The translations under genes and the position numbers were made by a program. The notes beneath the pieces were generated by a model. The model did no database searches, was not told the origin of the DNA, and saw only the letters and a list, made by a program, of their open reading frames with translations. A stretch of 64,000 bases of DNA, from contig JABXKS010000012.1 in the NCBI GenBank assembly GCA_013619125.1, positions 1 to 64,000 on the forward strand, given 5' to 3'. Positions 44,359 to 53,687 of this stretch are shown one piece after another. This stretch comes from Clostridiales bacterium (lineage in GTDB: Bacteria > Bacillota > Clostridia > Tissierellales > GPF-1). Position 1 is the first letter of the stretch. Every line of letters begins with the position of its first letter.

Positions 44359-45419
44359 AGAAAATATTCATCTGTGGATATTATGGATTTGACAATCTAG
44401 GGGATGAAGCGATTCTTCGATCTTTGGTCGAAGGCATACGCAGCCAAGAACCGAGCGTTGAGCTAACGGTATTATCGGCCTCCCGTCATGAGACGGAAGA
44501 GGAATATGGGGTGAAAGCCATCAGCCGAAATGATTATCGCGCCTTGATGCACGCCATGAAATCCCAGGATGTAATTGTATTCGGCGGTGGCAGCCTTTTG
44601 CAGGATGTCACCAGTAGTCGGAGCATTCTTTATTATTTGGGCTTGATGTTTTTAGCGAAATTGCATGGTAAGCCATTGATGATGGTAGCCCAAGGCATCG
44701 GACCGATTCGGCGTCCGATTTTTCGGAAATTGACGAAGTGGATTTTCCGTTCAGCCAAGCATATTAGTGTGCGTGACCAGGTTTCCAAGGAGGAATTGGT
44801 TGCTATGGGGATCGCGCGCAACCGAATTGTATCTACCATGGATCCGGTCTGGGGATTCCATTCAGTTCCAGTGAGGGAAGACGCTGCGAAAAAAGAGAAG
44901 AAATCGATTGTTTTGTCTCTGCGTCCCTGGGGCAACCCAGCGGAAATGGAACGAAAATGGGTGGAGCTTGTCAATCGATTGCAAGTGGAATTGCTGGTGG
45001 ATGTGGAGCTTTTGACCTTTCATCAGGCGCAGGACGCTCCGCTGTCGAAACGGATCGCGGAGAAGACTGGCTGTGCGTGGATGTCTCACACAACCAGTGT
45101 GGAAACGGTTCTGCAGCGAATTGGAGAAGCAGACTTGCTGATTGGTGTGCGGTTGCATTCGCTGATTTTTTCAGCGATTATGGCAACACCGATGATTGGA
45201 TTGTCTTACGATCCCAAGGTGGACGCTTTTATGGACGCCATGGAAAGCGGCCCGATTTACGCGGTTGAGGCATTTTCGGTGGATCAAGTTATTCAGTTGG
45301 CGCAAGAGCGGATGAATGATTCTGTGTATCAAAACAAATTAAAGAATCGAAGCATGGAATTGAGCGCTCAGGCGAAGGCCGATCAAAAAATGATTATACA
45401 GGAGTTATTGCATGAATAA
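44355..45419 (+). CDS. csaB: Polysaccharide pyruvyl transferase CsaB
   Basis: Adds ketal pyruvate to secondary wall polymer, the ligand for SLH domains. The opening GYYGFDNLGDEAIL, VFGGGSLLQD and IGVRLHSLIFSAIMATPMIGLSYDPKV are characteristic. The protein is 354 residues and cytoplasmic. Start overlaps the DUF5693 gene stop; its end overlaps the glycosyltransferase gene. Confidence 0.92.
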   Translation: MKKIFICGYYGFDNLGDEAILRSLVEGIRSQEPSVELTVLSASRHETEEEYGVKAISRNDYRALMHAMKSQDVIVFGGGSLLQDVTSSRSILYYLGLMFLAKLHGKPLMMVAQGIGPIRRPIFRKLTKWIFRSAKHISVRDQVSKEELVAMGIARNRIVSTMDPVWGFHSVPVREDAAKKEKKSIVLSLRPWGNPAEMERKWVELVNRLQVELLVDVELLTFHQAQDAPLSKRIAEKTGCAWMSHTTSVETVLQRIGEADLLIGVRLHSLIFSAIMATPMIGLSYDPKVDAFMDAMESGPIYAVEAFSVDQVIQLAQERMNDSVYQNKLKNRSMELSAQAKADQKMIIQELLHE

Positions 45420-46197
45420 AGCGTATCAAGCCGTTCGCATTTTGGGGACGCGCGTGCAGAATACAAGCGAAGAGGAAACCTTGAACGTGTTGGAGACAGC
45501 CTTGGTTGAAAGTCGTCAAATGGCAGTCTTTACGCCCAACACGGAGATGATTATGGCGGCCTGGAAAGACGAGGCATTTCGTGAAATTTTGAATCGAGCG
45601 GAGTGGGTGATCCCCGATGGGATCGGTCTTCTTCATGCCGCGCGGATCCAGAAAAAACCCATTGAAAATCGGGTGACGGGGTTTGATACCTCGGTTTCCC
45701 TTTTGCAGATGGCGGAGAGATTGAACAAGAGTGTCTTCTTTTTGGGAGGGGCTGTCGGGGTAGCCGAAATGGCGGCCGAAGAAATAAAAAAAACACTGCC
45801 GAATCTCAAGATCGCCGGCACTCATCACGGTTACTTTCCCGGACTCCACATCGGCAAGGGCGGCAGTTCGGAGGAAAAGCTGGTGATCGAGAGCATCAAT
45901 GCCTCCGGGGCTGAGATCCTCTTTGTCGGTTTCGGCATGAAAAAGCAAGAAATCTGGATTGACACCTATCGGGATCAGTTGAAGCCGACGATTCTAATCG
46001 GGAACGGCGGCACCTTGGATGGTTTGGCCGGGTTGGTTCAGCGGGCTCCCGAGATCTATCAGCGACTGGGGCTGGAGTGGCTCTATCGCTTGGCAAAGCA
46101 GCCGAGTCGCATTGGTCGGCAATTAGTCTTGCCACATTTTTTATGGCTGGCTTTGGTCAAGCGGGGAATGGTGGAAATCGAAGAGAAAACAAATTAG
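45412..46197 (+). CDS. WecG/TagA/CpsF family glycosyltransferase
   Basis: Transferase of 261 residues that adds N-acetylmannosamine-type sugars to lipid-linked precursors in wall polymer synthesis. Motifs: TPNTEMIMAAWKDEAFREIL, DGIGLLHAAR, FFLGGAVGVAEMA, FVGFGMKKQEIW and the C-terminal QRAPEIYQRLGLEWLYRLAKQPSR. It is the last of the DUF5693-csaB cluster, and the combination suggests a pyruvylated secondary cell wall polymer. Confidence 0.9.
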   Translation: MNKAYQAVRILGTRVQNTSEEETLNVLETALVESRQMAVFTPNTEMIMAAWKDEAFREILNRAEWVIPDGIGLLHAARIQKKPIENRVTGFDTSVSLLQMAERLNKSVFFLGGAVGVAEMAAEEIKKTLPNLKIAGTHHGYFPGLHIGKGGSSEEKLVIESINASGAEILFVGFGMKKQEIWIDTYRDQLKPTILIGNGGTLDGLAGLVQRAPEIYQRLGLEWLYRLAKQPSRIGRQLVLPHFLWLALVKRGMVEIEEKTN

Positions 46198-46202
46198 AAA
46201 AA

Positions 46203-46249
46203 AATGGATGTCTCACCCGAATATTCTGGGTAGAGGCATTTTTTTTGCG
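46203..46249 (+). terminator. Terminator after the glycosyltransferase gene
   Basis: ATGTCTCACCC pairs, with a bulge and a G-U, to GGGTAGAGGCAT, followed by eight T. Confidence 0.8.
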
Positions 46250-46297
46250 TATATATGGTAATAAGAGGATTAGAAAAAAACATTGGAGGCGAGACAG

Positions 46298-48658
46298 ATG
46301 TATCAAGTTGAAACGAAGGACCTGAAAAGACGATGCGATCCAGAACTTTTTAAAGAAGTGGATGATTGCGGGGATATCTGTAAGGAGATCTTGGGTCAGT
46401 CCCGCGCGATAAAAGCGATTGAGACTGGGTTGTCCATCGATCGAAAGGGATACAATATCTTTGTGTCCGGCCGGCTGGGAACGGGACGAAATTCCAATAC
46501 CTATGCCTTGGCTTCGGAGGCAGCTGCCAGCCGAACCATCGAGTCGGATTGGTGTTATGGACATAATTTTCGGCAGCCTGACCACCCTAGAGCGATTGAG
46601 CTGCCTTTGGGGCAATCCATGGTGCTTAAGAGTAATTTGGAATGGCTGATACAGCGTTTGATCGTGGAGTTTCCGAAGCATTTTACATCGAAAGTCTATG
46701 ATGATCGACGCAAAAACATCATCAAGATCTATGCGCGGATGCGCAAGGAAGGGCTGGATAATCTGAATCGGATTGCTCATGAATATCAGTTCGAGTATCA
46801 GATTTCGGAGAAGGGATTGTTGTACTATCCCATGGTGGATGGGCATATTATGACCAACGAAGAGGCAGAGAAATTGTCTCCAGAACAAATGGAATCTCTT
46901 CAGGATCAATATTTGGAGATGAACAACCATACCATCGAAGAGATTCAAAAATTGAGAAAGACTGATGAAGATCAGATGGAAAAGCTCTTGGAACTTAGAG
47001 AGAAGGAAGCAAAAAAAGTAATTGATCTTTATTTGGACAAGATCCGAAACCGCTATACGGACAACAAACCGTTGATGACGTACTTTGCAGAAATGACAGA
47101 GGATATGATCAAGAATCTGGAGGAGTTTGTAAAGGCTTCTCAGCAGGGAAAAGAGCTGAATATTGGCGAATCTTTCTTCCTGCGCTATTTGATTAATCCC
47201 CTGATCTATCATGAATCTAATGAACATGCGGCGCCATTGATCCAGGAAGCGAATCCGACCTATGAAAATCTGTTCGGCACCGTGACCTATCGGCTACAAA
47301 ACAATCTGGTCTATACGGACCATATGCAGATTCGTATGGGTTCCATCCACGAGGCCAACGGCGGTTATCTCATTATTCAAGCCTATGATTTATTGAAAAA
47401 CCCCCATTCCTGGGAGGGATTGAAGCGGGTCTTGAAAAACGAAGTGATTGCGATTGAGCCGATCAACATGAATACGATGATTGCCCGGGTTTTAAAACCG
47501 CAGCCGATCCCTTTGAAGGTGAAGGTCATTTTAATTGGGGATCCACGGCTCTATTATCTGCTCCTGGAGAATGATCCGGATTTCGCGAAACTATTCAAGA
47601 TTCGAGCGGATTTTGAAGGGGATATGGAGCGAAGCATGGAGAATGTGGTGAAGATGGGCAAATTCGTTCATTTTCAATGCGAAGAGAACAACCTTTTGCC
47701 CTTTGATCATTCCGCCATGGCGGAGATCGTGGAGTTCAGTTCCCGCGCTGTGGAAAATCAAGATCGCTTGTCAACGGAATTTAATCTGATGACCGATCTG
47801 ATGATTCAGGCAGAAGCCCTTGCGGTGCAGGGAGAAAAGACGCTGGTGACCGCGAAAGAAATCGACGAAGCCATTGTGCAGCGCAATCAGCGGAACAATA
47901 AGTATGAGGAGCGATTGCTCAAGGCTTTTAATGACGGGGATTTGATCCTCGACACCCAGGGAGAAGTCGTGGGACAGATCAACGGTTTAACGGTTATGGA
48001 TTCTGGGGAATACCGGTTTGGGATGCCATCCCGCATCACGGTTTCCACCTATGCCGGTGAAGAGGGTGTTGTGAACATCGAGCGTGAGATTGAAAGGTCG
48101 GGTGCCATACATGACAAGGGTATTTTGATTATCGCGGGATTTTTGGGCTCGAAATTTGCGAACCATAATCCGCTAAACTTGTCATCCAGCATCACCTTTG
48201 AGCAGAGCTATTCCTATATCGATGGAGACAGCGCATCCAGCACTGAACTTTATGGCTTGATTTCCAGCTTGTCGGAAATGCCGATCAAGCAATACATCGC
48301 CGTAACGGGTTCCGTCAATCAAAAGGGAGAAATACAGCCCATTGGCGGCGTGAATGAAAAAATCGAAGGATTTTTCAAGGTCTGTAAGATCAAGGGATTC
48401 AAGGGTGGAGAAGGGGTCATGATCCCGATTCAAAACGTTAAAAACCTCATGCTTTCTGACGAAATTATTGAAGCGGTTGAAGCAGGCAAATTCACGATCT
48501 ATGCCGTGAGAACCATTGAGGAAGGAATCGCGATTGTGATGGGCGGCGAAGCGGGAACGGCCGATGAGAACGGCGAGTACCCGGAAGGAACCATCTTCGG
48601 GAAGGTACAGGAGCGCATCGATTACTTCGCGCAATTGATGAAAAGTCAGGATGACTAG
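46298..48658 (+). CDS. Lon-family ATP-dependent protease (LonB/YcbZ-like)
   Basis: Protease of 786 residues with an AAA-type region and a Lon C-terminal catalytic domain. The P-loop reads SGRLGTGRNSNTY, with Arg-Asn in place of Lys-Ser/Thr, so nucleotide hydrolysis may differ. A long helical insertion follows. The catalytic Ser is in DGDSASSTELYGLISSLSEMP and the Lys in GGVNEKIEGF. The start at 46298 has TTGGAGG upstream; a TTG at 46283 is rejected. It belongs to the AAA_32/LonC-type branch, whose substrates are mostly unknown. Confidence 0.88.
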   Translation: MYQVETKDLKRRCDPELFKEVDDCGDICKEILGQSRAIKAIETGLSIDRKGYNIFVSGRLGTGRNSNTYALASEAAASRTIESDWCYGHNFRQPDHPRAIELPLGQSMVLKSNLEWLIQRLIVEFPKHFTSKVYDDRRKNIIKIYARMRKEGLDNLNRIAHEYQFEYQISEKGLLYYPMVDGHIMTNEEAEKLSPEQMESLQDQYLEMNNHTIEEIQKLRKTDEDQMEKLLELREKEAKKVIDLYLDKIRNRYTDNKPLMTYFAEMTEDMIKNLEEFVKASQQGKELNIGESFFLRYLINPLIYHESNEHAAPLIQEANPTYENLFGTVTYRLQNNLVYTDHMQIRMGSIHEANGGYLIIQAYDLLKNPHSWEGLKRVLKNEVIAIEPINMNTMIARVLKPQPIPLKVKVILIGDPRLYYLLLENDPDFAKLFKIRADFEGDMERSMENVVKMGKFVHFQCEENNLLPFDHSAMAEIVEFSSRAVENQDRLSTEFNLMTDLMIQAEALAVQGEKTLVTAKEIDEAIVQRNQRNNKYEERLLKAFNDGDLILDTQGEVVGQINGLTVMDSGEYRFGMPSRITVSTYAGEEGVVNIEREIERSGAIHDKGILIIAGFLGSKFANHNPLNLSSSITFEQSYSYIDGDSASSTELYGLISSLSEMPIKQYIAVTGSVNQKGEIQPIGGVNEKIEGFFKVCKIKGFKGGEGVMIPIQNVKNLMLSDEIIEAVEAGKFTIYAVRTIEEGIAIVMGGEAGTADENGEYPEGTIFGKVQERIDYFAQLMKSQDD

Positions 48659-48701
48659 CAAGATGCACAATGCATGACTGAATATTTGGTAGAAAAGTCA
48701 A

Positions 48702-48730
48702 TGGAAAAAACCCTCTCGTTTCGCTACACT
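48702..48730 (+). promoter_or_regulatory. Promoter of the sugar ABC ATPase gene
   Basis: TGGAAA (48702-48707) and TACACT (48725-48730), spaced 17 bases; each hexamer keeps four of six consensus bases. Confidence 0.5.
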
Positions 48731-48765
48731 AAGAGTAGCTAAAAAAACGGGAGGGTTAATTTTTT

Positions 48766-49878
48766 ATGGCAAACTTATTATTGAAGCATCTTCAGAAGGT
48801 GTATCCAGGCGGTGTTCAGGCCGTTAAGGACTTTAATTTAGAGATCAAGGACAAGGAATTTATTGTTTTTGTTGGACCGTCAGGGTGCGGAAAGACAACG
48901 ACCTTACGCATGATTGCCGGGTTGGAAGAGATTTCAGGCGGGGAATTGTATATTGGTGATAAACTGGTCAATGATGTGGCTCCCAAGGATCGCGATATCG
49001 CGATGGTATTCCAGAACTACGCTTTGTATCCGCATATGACGGTATATGAAAATATGGCATTTGGTTTGAAATTGCGAAAATTGCCGAAGGCAGAAATTGA
49101 TGAAAAAGTAAAAAAAGCCGGCGCAATCCTTGGCTTGGACGATCTCTTAGACCGCAAGCCGAAGGCTCTTTCCGGCGGTCAGCGACAGCGGGTTGCCTTG
49201 GGTCGTGCGATTGTACGGAATCCAAAGGTGTTTTTGATGGATGAGCCGCTTTCCAACTTGGATGCGAAATTGCGCGTTCAAACCCGTACGGAGATTTCAA
49301 AATTGCATCAGCGTTTGCAAACAACCTTTGTCTACGTTACTCATGACCAAACGGAAGCGATGACCATGGGCGATCGAATCGTCATTATGAAGGACGGTAT
49401 TGTCCAGCAAGTGGGTACGCCGCATGACGTTTTCCATCAGCCGGATAATATGTTTGTTGCAGGATTTATTGGTAGCCCGCAAATGAACCTGTTTGATGTA
49501 ACCGTAAGTGGTGATGTGGAAGATTGCAAATTAATATTTAAAGATGGAACTTCCATTGCTTTTCCAAAGGGGAAAGCCATGCTCTTGGAAGAAAAAGGTT
49601 ACTTTGGCAAGACCTTGCGCATGGGCATCCGTCCAGACGATATATACAACGAGCGCGTCTTTATGGAGAGCTCGCCAGAGACTGCATTTGAAGCAGAGGT
49701 TGAGGTTACAGAGATGATGGGCAATGAAACGCATCTTTATTTAACTTTCAACGATACGCGATGCATCGCGACCATCGATTCTAGAAATCAAGTTAAGGTT
49801 GGTGATCGCATGAAATTGGCGATGGACCGCAACCGAATCCACTTATTCGATAGTGAAACGGAAGAAACAATCCGTTAA
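48766..49878 (+). CDS. Sugar ABC transporter ATP-binding protein (MsmX/UgpC type)
   Basis: ATPase of 370 residues shared by carbohydrate importers. Walker A is GPSGCGKTTTLRM, Q-loop VFQNYALYPHMTVYENMAFGLK, signature LSGGQRQR, Walker B VFLMDEPLSNLDAKLR and H-loop VTHDQTEAMTMGDR. A C-terminal TOBE/regulatory domain follows. No permease or binding protein is near, so this is probably a multi-purpose ATPase. GGGAGG precedes the ATG; a terminator follows. Confidence 0.94.
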   Translation: MANLLLKHLQKVYPGGVQAVKDFNLEIKDKEFIVFVGPSGCGKTTTLRMIAGLEEISGGELYIGDKLVNDVAPKDRDIAMVFQNYALYPHMTVYENMAFGLKLRKLPKAEIDEKVKKAGAILGLDDLLDRKPKALSGGQRQRVALGRAIVRNPKVFLMDEPLSNLDAKLRVQTRTEISKLHQRLQTTFVYVTHDQTEAMTMGDRIVIMKDGIVQQVGTPHDVFHQPDNMFVAGFIGSPQMNLFDVTVSGDVEDCKLIFKDGTSIAFPKGKAMLLEEKGYFGKTLRMGIRPDDIYNERVFMESSPETAFEAEVEVTEMMGNETHLYLTFNDTRCIATIDSRNQVKVGDRMKLAMDRNRIHLFDSETEETIR

Positions 49879-49896
49879 ACTTCCCCTTTTATTCTG

Positions 49897-49930
49897 AAAA
49901 AACAGCGAGGCTTTTGCTTCGCTGTTTTTT
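49897..49930. terminator. Terminator after the sugar ABC ATPase gene
   Basis: AAAAAACAGCGA pairs with TCGCTGTTTTTT across a 10-base loop. Confidence 0.92.
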
Positions 49931-50003
49931 CATATCCCTGTAATAGAAAAGGAAGGGTCTTTCTGGTAGAATAAGAGTAGTGCGAGGAAAGGCGGGGGCA
50001 GAC

Positions 50004-50963
50004 TTGCGTAGAATCGAAGAAAAGATCAAAGAATGGGAAAAAGAGAGTGGAATTCCCCTCCTTTTGGGAGCGGATGCGGAAGGAATATGGATTGATTCCT
50101 TTTATGACCGCGGTCGAGAGATTGTGGTTAAGGCTGCTGCCGATTTGACGGAGCGAGAGATCCGATTGGTGCGCTGGGGCGTGGAAGCTGCGTTGAAAAA
50201 TGAGGGAACAAGTGCACGCCATCCCTTATGGTCAATTTTATGCGGTGAATGCAGCCCAGAGGAACAACAGCAATGGTTGGAGGAATGGGGACTGAAGGGC
50301 GAGACCGGGTATCGGGTTGCCTGTTTTCATTTTCAATCCAGCTTGGATCAATGGCATCGCGACGCCTTGGGTGTCTTATTGGAAGAAGAAGGGGTTGTTG
50401 CCGCTGGAGCTGGACAAGAATTTCTTGTTTTGCTGAAGCGTGAGGACTGGTCTAAGTGGATTCACGACCGCCAGGGAACGGCAGAAGCGGAGTGGATGAT
50501 GCGTGTGATGGTAACGATTGGCTTGTCCGTTGAGGCGGATCAGATTGCGGTTTCCTATCGGGATGCTATTGATTTGATGCGGCTTTTGCAAAAGGATCCG
50601 TTGGAACGCAGGTGGATGACGGATGAAACCGCGGAACTTTCCGTGCTGATTCATCGTCTAACGCCAGAGGCGCGCGAGATTTTGCGCGTTCGAGCAGAAG
50701 CTTTCCACTTGGAAGAGTTGGACGAAGAGGAATGGCATACAGCCGCTTCTTTCTGGAATCATAACTTGCATGGCAGCCAGACGGCGAAGGCCTTGTTTAT
50801 TCATAGAAACACCTTGCAGTATCGATTGGAACGAATACGAAAGAAAACCGGGCTTGATCTGCGCGTGTACGAAGAAGCGCTGCGGTTTCAAATTGCCCGT
50901 GAAACTTGGGAGTTGGAGCAGTTGAGACAGAGGGGGAAGAGTGACAGCGATGATACGATTTGA
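50004..50963 (+). CDS. PucR/CdaR-type helix-turn-helix regulator
   Basis: Regulator of 319 residues. Its C-terminal PucR-type HTH reads LHGSQTAKALFIHRNTLQYRLERIRKKTGLDLR; the N-terminal and middle parts are not recognised. The start is uncertain: TTG 50004 is favoured because a probable -10 box (TAGAAT, 49967-49972) puts the transcript start at about 49980, where the alternative GTG lies. It overlaps ftsE by 23 bases, an unusual regulator in front of ftsEX. Confidence 0.8.
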   Translation: MRRIEEKIKEWEKESGIPLLLGADAEGIWIDSFYDRGREIVVKAAADLTEREIRLVRWGVEAALKNEGTSARHPLWSILCGECSPEEQQQWLEEWGLKGETGYRVACFHFQSSLDQWHRDALGVLLEEEGVVAAGAGQEFLVLLKREDWSKWIHDRQGTAEAEWMMRVMVTIGLSVEADQIAVSYRDAIDLMRLLQKDPLERRWMTDETAELSVLIHRLTPEAREILRVRAEAFHLEELDEEEWHTAASFWNHNLHGSQTAKALFIHRNTLQYRLERIRKKTGLDLRVYEEALRFQIARETWELEQLRQRGKSDSDDTI

Positions 50964-51639
50964 GAATGTGTCAAAGATTTATAAAAATGAAGTGGGCGCA
51001 TTGAGGAATTTGGATTTAGAAGTAGGGCGAGGCGAGTTTGTTTTCTTGGTGGGAGAGAGCGGCGCCGGTAAATCGACGATGATCAATCTTTTATTGAGGG
51101 AGATGAATCCTACCAGCGGGCGAATCTTTTTTGACGGCCAAGAGATTACGGAACTGAGTAATCGGAAGATCCCCTATCACAAGCGGGATATTGGTATTGT
51201 CTATCAAGATTTTAAGCTATTGAATCATAAAACCGTCTATGAAAATGTCGCCTTCGGCATGGAAGTAGTGGGAGCCAGCCGCAAGGAGATTCAACGGCAG
51301 GTGCCAGGGATTTTGTCGCTGGTCAATCTGAGCCGAAAATCCAGCCGTTATCCCCATGAATTATCCGGGGGGGAGCAGCAACGTGTTTCCATCGCCCGTG
51401 CCTTGGTCAACAATCCGAAATTGTTGATTGCCGATGAGCCGACAGGAAACCTGGATCCAACGACATCCATTGAATTGATGGAATACTTTATCCATATTTG
51501 CAACAAAGGAACGACCATTGTAATGTCTACCCATGACCATACCATTGTGGACCGTTATCGATTCCGTGTGGTGCGACTGTCTGAAGGCGAATTGGTAAGC
51601 GATATTCGCAGAAGGGGGGAGCGACATGAAGCAATCTAG
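50941..51639 (+). CDS. ftsE: Cell division ATP-binding protein FtsE
   Basis: ATPase of 232 residues paired with FtsX to activate wall hydrolases. Walker [13 protein letters not shown], signature LSGGEQQR, Walker [14 protein letters not shown] and H-loop STHDH are present. GTG 50941 has GAGGGGG upstream; ATG 50950 would drop three residues. Overlaps ftsX by 14 bases. Confidence 0.94.
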   Translation: MTAMIRFENVSKIYKNEVGALRNLDLEVGRGEFVFLVGESGAGKSTMINLLLREMNPTSGRIFFDGQEITELSNRKIPYHKRDIGIVYQDFKLLNHKTVYENVAFGMEVVGASRKEIQRQVPGILSLVNLSRKSSRYPHELSGGEQQRVSIARALVNNPKLLIADEPTGNLDPTTSIELMEYFIHICNKGTTIVMSTHDHTIVDRYRFRVVRLSEGELVSDIRRRGERHEAI

Positions 51640-52534
51640 TGGTTTCCGTCAAATTCGGGAAGGCTTTGTCAGCGCGTGGCGACATAAAGCCATGAGCGTC
51701 GCGTCGGTAGGAGCGGTTTCCGTTGCCCTGCTGATTCTGGGGGTTGCCCTCTTAATTGTTTTGAACGTCAATGCGACAGTGGAAAAGACAAGAGAGAACT
51801 TTGATCAGATTCAAATATACTTAAGCGATGATTTGGGATACACGGATGTAGTTGCCATGGGCAGAGCCATTGAGGACTACCCAGAGGTGTTGTCTCTCCA
51901 ATTTATCAGCAAGGATGATGCTTTGGCTGAGATGCAGGCCAATTGGGGTGACCAGGCTGAACTCTTAGAGAACCTGGATACAAATCCGTTGCCTAATTCC
52001 TATATCATTCAATTAAACAGTATTTATTATGCGAAGAGCGCCCTATTGCGATTGTCTGGCTTGGGCGGAATTGAGAAAATTCGAAACTACAATCAGGATA
52101 TGATCAATCGATTGATTGATATGACGGAAGGACTGCGCACCTTTAGTGTGGGTCTGATTCTGGCATTGATTTTGGTTTCTGTATTTATTATCTCCAACAC
52201 CATCAAATTGGCTGTTGAAGGGCGGAAGGACGAAATATTTATTATGAAATCTGTCGGCGCGACCAATGGATTTATCCGGGGTCCCTTCGTGGTGGAAGGG
52301 ATTATCCTGGGAATCGTGGGCGCCGGCATTGCCTTTGGTGTTTTACTCCTAGGTTATATGAACATTGCAAATCTCTTGGAACAGGCGGGTATTTCCTTTA
52401 TCGCAGCCTACCTGATCCCAATTGAAGGAATTTTGCAGGATATTATTGTACTATTCGGTACCTTAGGCATTGGAATTGGTGCCGTGGGCAGCCTATCTGC
52501 TGTGAAAAAGCAATTAAGCCATAAGAAAGCGTAG
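51626..52534 (+). CDS. ftsX: Cell division protein FtsX
   Basis: Membrane partner of FtsE, 302 residues. The first membrane helix (about residues 23-47) is followed by an extracellular loop (QIYLSDDLG...IIQLNS) that would contact a hydrolase, then three C-terminal helices. The M23 hydrolase gene next door is the probable partner. Confidence 0.95.
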   Translation: MKQSSGFRQIREGFVSAWRHKAMSVASVGAVSVALLILGVALLIVLNVNATVEKTRENFDQIQIYLSDDLGYTDVVAMGRAIEDYPEVLSLQFISKDDALAEMQANWGDQAELLENLDTNPLPNSYIIQLNSIYYAKSALLRLSGLGGIEKIRNYNQDMINRLIDMTEGLRTFSVGLILALILVSVFIISNTIKLAVEGRKDEIFIMKSVGATNGFIRGPFVVEGIILGIVGAGIAFGVLLLGYMNIANLLEQAGISFIAAYLIPIEGILQDIIVLFGTLGIGIGAVGSLSAVKKQLSHKKA

Positions 52535-52541
52535 GTGAGCC

Positions 52542-53672
52542 GTGAAAAAATGGATAAGTTTTCTCTTGATTCTAACGTGTGTTTCCTCCTTGGCCTTTGC
52601 AGGCACTAATTATGATGAGCAAATCGATGATCTGGAAGGGGAAAAAGATCAATTAGAGGATCGGCTAGATGATATGCGCGATCAGAAAGACGACGTGAAA
52701 TCGAATATCTCTCAGAATCTAAAGGAAATACGCACCTTGGATGGCAAGATCCAAGAACGCGAAGGCGAGATCGATGAACTGGAAACGCGAATCCGCGGAT
52801 TGCTGACGCAGATTGATTATAAGAAAATGGAATTGTCGGACTCGGAGAATGAATACGAGGCATATATGGCGCTTTTCAACAAGCGCCTTCGCGCCATGTA
52901 TATGAATAGCGACATGGATTATATGGAATTGATGCTCACGGCACAAAGCATCAGTGAATTGGCCGTGCGACTGGACATGGTGTCTTATATCGCGGAAAAC
53001 GATCAAAAGCTTTTAAAGGATTTGAACAATACGAAAATCTTGATTCGACATCAAAAATACGAACTGGAATTGTCGGAACAGGAGATGCGCACCAAGATGC
53101 AAACGGTTGTAGATGCAAAGAAAGAGTTGATGGACTCCTCGTCACAAAAGCAGAGCATCTATGACAACCTTCAGGATCAGTACGAAGCTTTGAAAAAAGC
53201 GGTAGACGAGATTGAAGCTGAAGAGAAAGCGGTTAACGATGAAATCAAGCGATTGCAGATGGAACGGGACTATGTTGGCGGGGAAATGGCTTGGCCAGCA
53301 CCGGGTTACTATTATGTGACTTCTGAATTCGGGCAGCGGTTCCATCCGGTGTTGAAGCGCTGGAAACTGCATACGGGCATTGATTTGCGCGTGCCTTCCG
53401 GAAGCAAAATTGTTTCCGCCAATGACGGTGTTGTTTTGATCGCGAAGTATAATGTCGCTTACGGGAATTATATCGTCGTCGATCATGGGGGCGGAATTTC
53501 TACCCTCTATGCGCACAATAAGAAATTGCTGGTTTCAGCGGGACAAACCGTGAAACGCGGACAAGTGATCTCCTATTCCGGCAGTACGGGGTATTCTACG
53601 GGACCACATTTGCATTTTGAATATCGGATTAATGGGGAATACCAGAATCCATTGGAGTATCTGAAAAAATAA
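52542..53672 (+). CDS. Secreted M23 metallopeptidase with coiled-coil (EnvC-like)
   Basis: Wall hydrolase or hydrolase activator of 376 residues. A signal peptide (KKWISFLLILTCVSSLAFAG) precedes two coiled-coil stretches (residues about 25-125 and 150-235), then an M23 domain with FGQRFHPVLKRWKLHTGIDL and GPHLHFEYRINGEYQNP. The metal ligands His, Asp and His-x-His appear intact, so it may be active, unlike EnvC of E. coli. GTG start with AGGTGA upstream. Placed after ftsX, it is likely operated by FtsEX. Confidence 0.92.
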   Translation: MKKWISFLLILTCVSSLAFAGTNYDEQIDDLEGEKDQLEDRLDDMRDQKDDVKSNISQNLKEIRTLDGKIQEREGEIDELETRIRGLLTQIDYKKMELSDSENEYEAYMALFNKRLRAMYMNSDMDYMELMLTAQSISELAVRLDMVSYIAENDQKLLKDLNNTKILIRHQKYELELSEQEMRTKMQTVVDAKKELMDSSSQKQSIYDNLQDQYEALKKAVDEIEAEEKAVNDEIKRLQMERDYVGGEMAWPAPGYYYVTSEFGQRFHPVLKRWKLHTGIDLRVPSGSKIVSANDGVVLIAKYNVAYGNYIVVDHGGGISTLYAHNKKLLVSAGQTVKRGQVISYSGSTGYSTGPHLHFEYRINGEYQNPLEYLKK

Positions 53673-53687
53673 CGGCGGGGGGATGAC

